Of a stretch of 7,088 nt of DNA, positions 1 to 4,232 are shown in pieces. The notes under the pieces were generated by a model, which saw only the letters and a list, made by a program, of their open reading frames with translations, was not told the DNA's origin and searched no databases. The stretch is from a bacterium (lineage in GTDB: Bacteria > Patescibacteriota > Minisyncoccia > UBA6257 > GWB1-50-10): assembly GCA_027310975.1 (NCBI GenBank), contig DAICZV010000032.1:1-7088 (forward strand), read 5' to 3'. Positions within the stretch are counted from its first letter, which is position 1. The number at the start of each line of letters is the position of its first letter. The position numbers were made by a program, and so were the translations under genes.

Positions 1-912
1 ATCCCGCACAAAGGCAATGATTACGCGCCTCATTTCTTAAGATCTAAAAATTTCGTTTTTATTTTATTCCTGATTCTCTCCGTGGAGATAATTTACGTCT
101 CCCGCGTCATCTTCTTGTTTCCGAGTTCCGGTTTCTTCGCCTCGATTATACCGTCCGTCCTGGTTGCCGATACCAATGCCGGAAGAACGGCGGACAATCT
201 GCGATTGCTTCAAAACAGCAATTTATTGGATGAAGCCGCCCAGCTTAAAGCCAACGATATGGCCGCGCAAGGCTATTTCTCCCACGTAAGCCCGACCGGC
301 GTCACGCCGTGGCATTGGCTGGACCTGGTGGGTTACAACTACGAATATGCCGGAGAAAATCTGGCGGTCAATTTTACCGATTCGCAGGACGTAATTAACG
401 CCTGGATGAATTCGCCGGAACATCGGGCGAATATCTTGAACGTTAATTTTTCACAGATCGGCATCGCCATCGCCAAAGGGACTTACCAGGGGAATTCGGC
501 GATCTTCGTGGTCCAATTCTTCGGCCGGCCGGTCACGGTCGCCATGCAGGCGCCGGTTACGCCGGATAAAACCGTTGTCGTCGCGCCGCCCTTATCAACA
601 GTTTCGTCATCCGCTTCAACTGCGACGGTGCCGGCGGTCAAAGGGGAGACCATTGAGCTTCAACCGTTGGTAACGACGGCGAATCAGCCTTCCTTGACTG
701 CTCAAATCGCGTCTGGATCTAATTCGTTAACCAATAATTTTTATATCGCGCTTCTTATATTGGCCAGCCTGGTGCTCACCCTAACCGTGTTCGCTAAGTC
801 AAAGATCCAGCACTCGCAGATAATCGTGAACGGTTTGACCATGATCCTTCTGATCGCGCTTGTAATGACGGTCAACAACTTCATCACTGCTTACCAAGCG
901 AGGATATTCTAA
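1..912 (+). CDS. Membrane-anchored CAP-domain (SCP/PR-1-like) protein, 5' partial
   Basis: The reading frame is open from the first base of the window, so the gene starts upstream. The in-frame GTG at 82 falls inside the first membrane segment and is an unlikely start. Counting from base 1, residues 1-17 are cytoplasmic (PHKGNDYAPHFLR, a start typical of parcubacterial CAP proteins), 18-38 form a membrane helix, and about 55-178 form the CAP domain. The CAP cavity residues are visible: His95 in SHVSP, Glu119 in GENLA, and Glu140-His141 in EHRANIL. A Thr/Ser/Pro/Val-rich linker follows, then two more helices at about 247-264 and 279-294. The CAP domain should lie outside the cell. Bacterial CAP proteins are secreted or surface proteins of mostly unknown activity, so no reaction is assigned. 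There are no cysteines in the visible part. An intrinsic terminator follows, so this gene is transcriptionally separate from the next. The family call is firm; the role is unknown. Confidence 0.9.
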   Translation: MPHKGNDYAPHFLRSKNFVFILFLILSVEIIYVSRVIFLFPSSGFFASIIPSVLVADTNAGRTADNLRLLQNSNLLDEAAQLKANDMAAQGYFSHVSPTGVTPWHWLDLVGYNYEYAGENLAVNFTDSQDVINAWMNSPEHRANILNVNFSQIGIAIAKGTYQGNSAIFVVQFFGRPVTVAMQAPVTPDKTVVVAPPLSTVSSSASTATVPAVKGETIELQPLVTTANQPSLTAQIASGSNSLTNNFYIALLILASLVLTLTVFAKSKIQHSQIIVNGLTMILLIALVMTVNNFITAYQARIF

Positions 913-940
913 TCCCCGAAGCTAGATTGGGAGGTAACGC

Positions 941-966
941 AAAACCCGCCAAATTGGCGGGCTTTT
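941..966 (+). terminator. Rho-independent terminator after the CAP gene
   Basis: CCCGCC (945-950) pairs with GGCGGG (956-961) around AAATT, and AA/TT can extend the stem inward. A C and then TTTT (963-966) follow. The AAAA at 941-944 faces the TTTT, so the element could also work on the opposite strand. It lies 28 bases past the CAP stop codon. Confidence 0.85.
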
Positions 967-1079
967 CGTTAAAAATCTTGGAATAGAGCCGTCAACCGCC
1001 TGTAATACCTCCATTCCAGAAACGGCATTATAAGTAACAGGTGAAAAACAACAAAAAGGTCAAAAAACACTAAAAACAC
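967..1079 (+). promoter_or_regulatory. Leader and putative promoter region of the surface-protein gene
   Basis: This gap between the terminator and the ATG at 1080 should hold the promoter. Two weak candidates are visible. One is TGTAATAC (1001-1008) with TTGGAA (978-983) as a poor -35 at a long 19-base spacing. The other is TATAAG (1029-1034) with no clear -35. The last 40 bases are very A-rich and unstructured. There is no good Shine-Dalgarno site: AAAAAGG near 1054-1059 is about 20 bases from the ATG. The position of the promoter is inference. Confidence 0.35.
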
Positions 1080-2930
1080 ATGAAAAAGTTCAGTAAACAG
1101 GTAGCAGGAGTTGTATTGGCCGTTTTCGTCTTATTCGGCCTCGCCGGAACAATCGCCGCGCAGGCGGCCACGACGCCCTCTATTGGGGCAGCGTCAACCT
1201 TCGGTATCCTTGGCAGTACTTATACCAATACGGTAGCGGGGACCACCGTTAACGGAGACGTTGGGTATACCACGGGCCCCGCAGTGGCGCCGACGGTCAA
1301 TGGCACGACGTACATATCTCCTAATTCAACGTATAGCCAAGCAGGTACGGACCAGGCAACCGCTTTGACCAACTTGAATGGCCAAGCCTGCACGTTCACT
1401 TTCGCGGCTGGGGCGATCAATCTGGCCACCGATACCACGCATGGCGCGCTGGGGATTTATACGCCTGGGGTATATTGCACAACGGGTGCGGGCGATGCAT
1501 CTATTGGAACGGGAGGAATCACTCTTAACGGCGCCGGAACGTATATTTTCAGGATCAATGGCGCGCTGACGACAGTCGCCAATTCAAATGTCACGCTGAC
1601 CGGCGGCGCATCAGCCGGTGATGTTTTTTGGACTCCGACTGCGGCCACCACGCTTGGCGCAAATACCACGTTTAAAGGGACTGATATTGATGATGCGGGC
1701 ATTACGATAGGTAGTACCGTAACATGGATTGGAAGAGCGTTGGCGTTTGGCGGCACGATTTCTACCGATGTGGACACCATTACCGTGCCGACCACCCTCC
1801 ATGTCATCAAACTGGTCGTTGGCGGTACGGCGGTTCCGTCCAACTTTAACATTTCCGTTAAGAATGCGGGCGTGAATGTGCCGGGCAGTCCGGCAGCCGG
1901 AGCTGCAGCGCCTGGAACTTCTTATACTCTCTCCGCTGGCACGTACGTAGTCAGCGAAACCGCGAATGCTTCCTATACGCAAAGCTTCACCGGGGATTGC
2001 AATACTAGCGGCAGCGTCACGCTGGCCGCGGGTGACGACAAGATCTGTACGGTCGTTAATACCGCCATTCCATTGGCGCCAGTGGCACCGTCAGTCGCCA
2101 TAAATAGTGGCGGCGGCGCAATTATGCCCGTGATAGGCATAACAAAGATTCCAACTCCGTTAGCTTTACCGCAGGGGCCCGGCTCGGTTACTTACAACTA
2201 CACCGTTCGGAATGCCGGAGGACAAGAGGCGTTGATAAATGTCGCGTTAACCGATGACAAATGCAGTCCGATAACTTTCATCTCTGGCGATTTGAACGGT
2301 AATGGCAAGCTTGACCCGGGTGAAACATGGAAGTATGCCTGCACGACAACCCTATCAAAGACCACCACTAATACCGTGATTGTGACCGCCGAAGGTAATT
2401 CCGTGACTAACGCTTTAGGCTACCACCAACACGCGATTGCTACGGCTGTCGCCACGGTTGTCGTCGGCCAATCAATAATGTCGCCCCTCATTAACATAAT
2501 AAAGGTGCCCAGCCGATTAACTCCATTCCCGGTTGGCGGCGGCAACGTTACCTATGCGTACACCGTGACGAACCCGGGCGCGGTTGCCGTGCACAACGTA
2601 TCTGTCACCGATAATAAATGCAGTCCGGTTAACTACTTTTCCGGAGATACGAACGGCAACGGCCTGCTTGATCCGGGTGAATCATGGATCTATACCTGCC
2701 AAACATATATCTCGGCTTCAACCATGAACATCGCTACGGTTAAAGGCAGCGCCAACGGTTTTACCGCTCTGGGTTATGCCTTCGCCACGGTCCTCGTGGC
2801 CACTCCCGGCCTGCCGAATACCGGATTCCCGCCGCAAGAAGCGGGTACGCCATGGGACATTGTCATAGCAGTCGGTATCCTGGCGATAGCTTTTGTCTCG
2901 GTCACGGCGCTAAGGAAAAGAAAGATTTAA
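1080..2930 (+). CDS. Secreted ice-binding-like (DUF3494) protein with DUF11-type repeats and LPNTG sorting signal
   Basis: This is a 616-residue surface protein. Residues 1-30 are a signal peptide: KK near the start, a hydrophobic core at 9-24, and cleavage probably after AQA. Residues about 33-237 match the DUF3494 ice-binding-like beta-solenoid (PSIGAASTFGILG at the start; GTYIFRINGALTT, DVFWTP and WIGRALAFGG further on). Residues 238-330 resemble a prealbumin-like/SpaA-type domain (LSAGTYVVSE). Two DUF11-type repeats follow at about 349-464 and 468-575. The end is LPNTG (578-582), a helix at 593-610 and RKRKI, a classic sortase signal. All eight cysteines can pair within domains (104/133, 307/323, 395/421, 514/540). 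A frame-matched stop at 1071 rules out an upstream GTG start. DUF3494 proteins are known as ice-binding proteins or adhesins, but many members are not tested. A role as a wall- or surface-anchored adhesin is inferred. The sortase at 3169 is the likely partner. Confidence 0.9.
   Translation: MKKFSKQVAGVVLAVFVLFGLAGTIAAQAATTPSIGAASTFGILGSTYTNTVAGTTVNGDVGYTTGPAVAPTVNGTTYISPNSTYSQAGTDQATALTNLNGQACTFTFAAGAINLATDTTHGALGIYTPGVYCTTGAGDASIGTGGITLNGAGTYIFRINGALTTVANSNVTLTGGASAGDVFWTPTAATTLGANTTFKGTDIDDAGITIGSTVTWIGRALAFGGTISTDVDTITVPTTLHVIKLVVGGTAVPSNFNISVKNAGVNVPGSPAAGAAAPGTSYTLSAGTYVVSETANASYTQSFTGDCNTSGSVTLAAGDDKICTVVNTAIPLAPVAPSVAINSGGGAIMPVIGITKIPTPLALPQGPGSVTYNYTVRNAGGQEALINVALTDDKCSPITFISGDLNGNGKLDPGETWKYACTTTLSKTTTNTVIVTAEGNSVTNALGYHQHAIATAVATVVVGQSIMSPLINIIKVPSRLTPFPVGGGNVTYAYTVTNPGAVAVHNVSVTDNKCSPVNYFSGDTNGNGLLDPGESWIYTCQTYISASTMNIATVKGSANGFTALGYAFATVLVATPGLPNTGFPPQEAGTPWDIVIAVGILAIAFVSVTALRKRKI
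2124..2471 (+). repeat. DUF11-type repeat 1 (protein repeat within the surface protein)
   Basis: This encodes residues 349-464. It shares a layout with the next repeat: IxxIxKxP, then VTYxYTVxNxG, TDxKCSP, a SGDxNGNGxLDPGExW loop, a second Cys after the Trp, and AxATV at the end. The loop at 2289-2324 (Asp404 to Glu415) fits the EF-hand spacing D-x-N-x-N-G-x-L-D-x-x-E, which points to calcium binding. Confidence 0.75.
2481..2804 (+). repeat. DUF11-type repeat 2 (protein repeat within the surface protein)
   Basis: This encodes residues 468-575 and has the same pattern as repeat 1. The EF-hand-like loop is at 2646-2681 (Asp523 to Glu534). The cysteine pair 514/540 has the same 26-residue spacing as 395/421 in repeat 1. 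The repeats are similar in protein but clearly diverged in DNA, so the duplication is not recent. Confidence 0.75.
2811..2825 (+). other. LPNTG sortase recognition motif
   Basis: Codons for Leu-Pro-Asn-Thr-Gly lie 35 residues before the C-terminus. They are followed by a hydrophobic helix and a basic RKRKI tail. In the known sortase mechanism, cleavage occurs between Thr and Gly and the Thr is joined to an acceptor. The acceptor in this organism cannot be told from the sequence. Confidence 0.9.
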
Positions 2931-2940
2931 CCCGATCACC

Positions 2941-3078
2941 ATGCTCTTAACTGTCGGACTGATACTCATAGCCCTGTGGCTCGTTGGATTCATCATTTTC
3001 CCGGTCTTAGGATGGTTCATCCACATTGTTCTAATCATCGCCATCATTCTTATCCTCATTGGGATCATCAGGGGATAA
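2941..3078 (+). CDS. Small hydrophobic membrane protein, lmo0937/DUF5670-like
   Basis: A 45-residue open frame starts with ATG 10 bases after the surface-protein stop. The product is almost wholly hydrophobic, with two short membrane segments (about 3-22 and 26-42) around a Gly-Trp-Phe-Ile-His turn, and ends IIRG. The pattern LxLIALWLVGF, then LGWFIHIVLIIAII, fits the lmo0937/DUF5670 family of tiny membrane proteins of about 45-50 residues. Their function is not established. No clear ribosome binding site is seen (AGGAAAAG lies more than 20 bases upstream), so translation may be coupled to the gene before it. It sits between the sortase substrate and the sortase, but a role in sorting would be a guess. 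Confidence 0.75.
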   Translation: MLLTVGLILIALWLVGFIIFPVLGWFIHIVLIIAIILILIGIIRG

Positions 3079-3117
3079 ACACTGTCCCTCTTGTAATCAG
3101 CTCAATAAAAAGGGCTG

Positions 3118-3144
3118 GAAGGATCCCGTCAAACGGGATCCTTC
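3118..3144 (+). terminator. Strong hairpin, probable leaky terminator before the sortase
   Basis: AAGGATCCCGT (3119-3129) pairs perfectly with ACGGGATCCTT (3133-3143) around a three-base loop. G3118-C3144 adds a twelfth pair. The tail is only TTGC, a poor T-tract, so readthrough into the sortase is possible. A weaker hairpin, CAGCTC (3098-3103) with GGGCTG (3112-3117), abuts it directly. Confidence 0.65.
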
Positions 3145-3168
3145 TTGCATGAAATTCGTGGAAAATAT

Positions 3169-3801
3169 ATGCGATCTAAAATCTCATTAACATTATCATT
3201 AATAATTCCGGTTGTTATCGGGGTCGCGTTCTTTTTAGCGCTCATTATATTTCCGCTCCTTTATTCTCCGGTGCAAGGCTCCGGCGCAAAGGTTGGGTCA
3301 TCCGGCAATGATCAAACCACTCAAAATTTTATTGACGCCGTATCACCCGGACCGACGGTAGGGGTGCCGATCCGCCTGCAAATACCAAAGATAAACATTA
3401 ACGCCGCCATAGAATATGTCGGTCTTACTCCTCAAGGAGCAGTGGGGGTCCCGGCAGGTCCCGCCGACGCAGCCTGGTTTAACCTGAGCCCGCGCCCCGG
3501 AGAAAATGGAAGCTCTATCATTGTTGGACACTACGGATGGAAAGATGGCATATCGGCGGTATTTGATAACCTGTATAAATTGCAGAAGGGGGATACGATA
3601 TACGTCGCAGATGCGAACGGAGCAACCACCACCTTTGTCGTGAGCGGACTGCGGATGTACGGCCAGAACGAAGACGTGTCTAACATATTCGGCTCAAACG
3701 ACGGCGGCGCCCATCTAAACCTCATCACATGCGAAGGGGTTTGGAATAAGGCCTCCCAAAGTTATTCCAATCGGCTTGTGGTCTTCACAAACAAAGAATA
3801 G
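3169..3801 (+). CDS. Sortase (LPXTG transpeptidase), membrane-anchored
   Basis: This is a 210-residue sortase with an N-terminal membrane anchor at about 9-32 and a catalytic beta-barrel from about 66 to the end. The triad is in place: His121 in VGHYGW, Cys188 in LITCEG and Arg202 in SNRLVVF. IPKININA (72-79) is the usual strand at the domain start. The overall pattern and short length are closest to class E/F-like sortases; the exact class is uncertain. Sortases cut LPXTG-type signals and attach the protein to a surface amine. The ATG at 3169 is chosen over an in-frame TTG at 3145. The TTG lies at the base of the preceding hairpin, and the extra residues MHEIRGKY add nothing to the signal anchor. 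GTGGA about 6 bases upstream is a weak ribosome site. The likely substrate is the LPNTG protein at 1080-2930. Confidence 0.9.
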   Translation: MRSKISLTLSLIIPVVIGVAFFLALIIFPLLYSPVQGSGAKVGSSGNDQTTQNFIDAVSPGPTVGVPIRLQIPKININAAIEYVGLTPQGAVGVPAGPADAAWFNLSPRPGENGSSIIVGHYGWKDGISAVFDNLYKLQKGDTIYVADANGATTTFVVSGLRMYGQNEDVSNIFGSNDGGAHLNLITCEGVWNKASQSYSNRLVVFTNKE

Positions 3802-3879
3802 GCGGGGTATTAGGAGGCGTTATGCTTGTAAAATCGCCATTTTTTAGCCGGTTTGACGGCTTTGGAGGCGGCGGGTAAA
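3802..3879 (+). promoter_or_regulatory. Leader region of the glutaredoxin gene: SD-like site, promoter-like box, 18-codon ORF
   Basis: TAGGAGG (3811-3817) is the best Shine-Dalgarno match in the window and sits 4 bases before an ATG at 3822. That frame encodes 18 residues (MLVKSPFFSRFDGFGGGG) and stops with TAA at 3876-3878, one base before the ATG at 3880. TGTAAAAT (3827-3834, hexamer TAAAAT 3829-3834) looks like a -10 box, without a clear -35. A small hairpin, AGCCG (3846-3850) with CGGCT (3857-3861), follows. The leader peptide and the promoter are alternative readings: a start at about 3841 would leave the ORF's ATG off the transcript. Confidence 0.35.
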
Positions 3880-4167
3880 ATGACGAAGAAAAGAGGTAAA
3901 AAGGTCGTTCCAAACAATCAACCGATAAAAATGCCCAACGTTACCATATACACGACGCCCAGCTGCGTTTTTTGCAAAATGACGAAGTCGTTCTTCCAGG
4001 CGAACGGCGTAAAGTACGAGGAAAAGGACGTCGCGGAAGACCTCGCGGCCCGCGAGGCCATGGTCCAGAAGTCCGGCCAGCTCGGGGTGCCCGTGATAGA
4101 CGTCGGCGGCGAGATCGTCGTCGGCTTTGACAAGGAAAAGCTCTCGGAGCTGTTGAAGATAAAGTAA
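3880..4167 (+). CDS. Glutaredoxin-like thiol-disulfide oxidoreductase
   Basis: This is a small cytoplasmic thioredoxin-fold protein. From the ATG at 3880 it has 95 residues, with active site Cys29-Val-Phe-Cys32 in TPSCVFC and the cis-proline at Pro71 in GVPVID. The GGEIVVGFD stretch is typical of glutaredoxins. It should reduce disulfides or mixed disulfides in the cytosol, since no signal peptide or membrane segment is seen. The start is uncertain. ATG 3880 has GGAGG at 3864-3868, 11 bases upstream. ATG 3931 would give a 78-residue protein starting MPNVTIY, which is the usual family length, but has no ribosome site. The residues between them (MTKKRGKKVVPNNQPIK) are basic and lie outside the fold. 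A TTG at 3853 is less likely. A strong terminator follows, so the gene is probably monocistronic. Confidence 0.88.
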   Translation: MTKKRGKKVVPNNQPIKMPNVTIYTTPSCVFCKMTKSFFQANGVKYEEKDVAEDLAAREAMVQKSGQLGVPVIDVGGEIVVGFDKEKLSELLKIK

Positions 4168-4186
4168 ATACAGCTTCCGAACCTTA

Positions 4187-4214
4187 AGCGGCCGCTTTTA
4201 AAGCGGCCGTTTTT
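4187..4214 (+). terminator. Rho-independent terminator after the glutaredoxin
   Basis: CGGCCGC (4189-4195) pairs with GCGGCCG (4203-4209). The loop TTTTAAA can itself pair, and TTTTT (4210-4214) follows. It lies about 20 bases after the stop codon and only about 19 bases before the next gene's ATG. Confidence 0.9.
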
Positions 4215-4216
4215 GG

Positions 4217-4232
4217 TGTAATATGACTTCAT
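4217..4232 (+). promoter_or_regulatory. Putative -10 element giving a near-leaderless transcript
   Basis: TGTAATAT (hexamer TAATAT, 4219-4224) starts five bases after the terminator's T-tract. Transcription would begin about 7-8 bases after the hexamer, at or next to the ATG at 4233. No ribosome binding site precedes that ATG. A -35 would fall inside the terminator stem-loop and is not recognisable. The call rests on this one box. Confidence 0.4.

Noticed and set aside
82..912. GTG at 82 as the true start of the CAP gene
   Set aside because: The frame is open to base 1 and encodes a family-typical cytoplasmic segment before the membrane helix. The GTG would cut that helix in half.
979..1018. 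Inverted repeat TGGAAT/ATTCCA as a possible operator or hairpin
   Set aside because: It has only six base pairs around a 28-base loop, which is likely chance.
1457..1852. Long open frame on the minus strand inside the surface-protein gene
   Set aside because: It is a mirror of a Thr/Ala/Gly-rich coding region. The product is low-complexity with no recognisable domain, and no promoter or ribosome site is seen.
2124..2804. Recent tandem duplication or recombination hot spot in the two stalk repeats
   Set aside because: The similarity is at the protein level only. The DNA has diverged too much for a recent event.
3145..3168. TTG at 3145 as the sortase start
   Set aside because: It lies at the base of the hairpin and has no ribosome site. 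The ATG at 3169 gives a normal signal anchor.
3853..3879. TTG at 3853 as the glutaredoxin start
   Set aside because: It has no ribosome site, overlaps the small hairpin, and adds residues with no family support. The ATGs at 3880 and 3931 are better.
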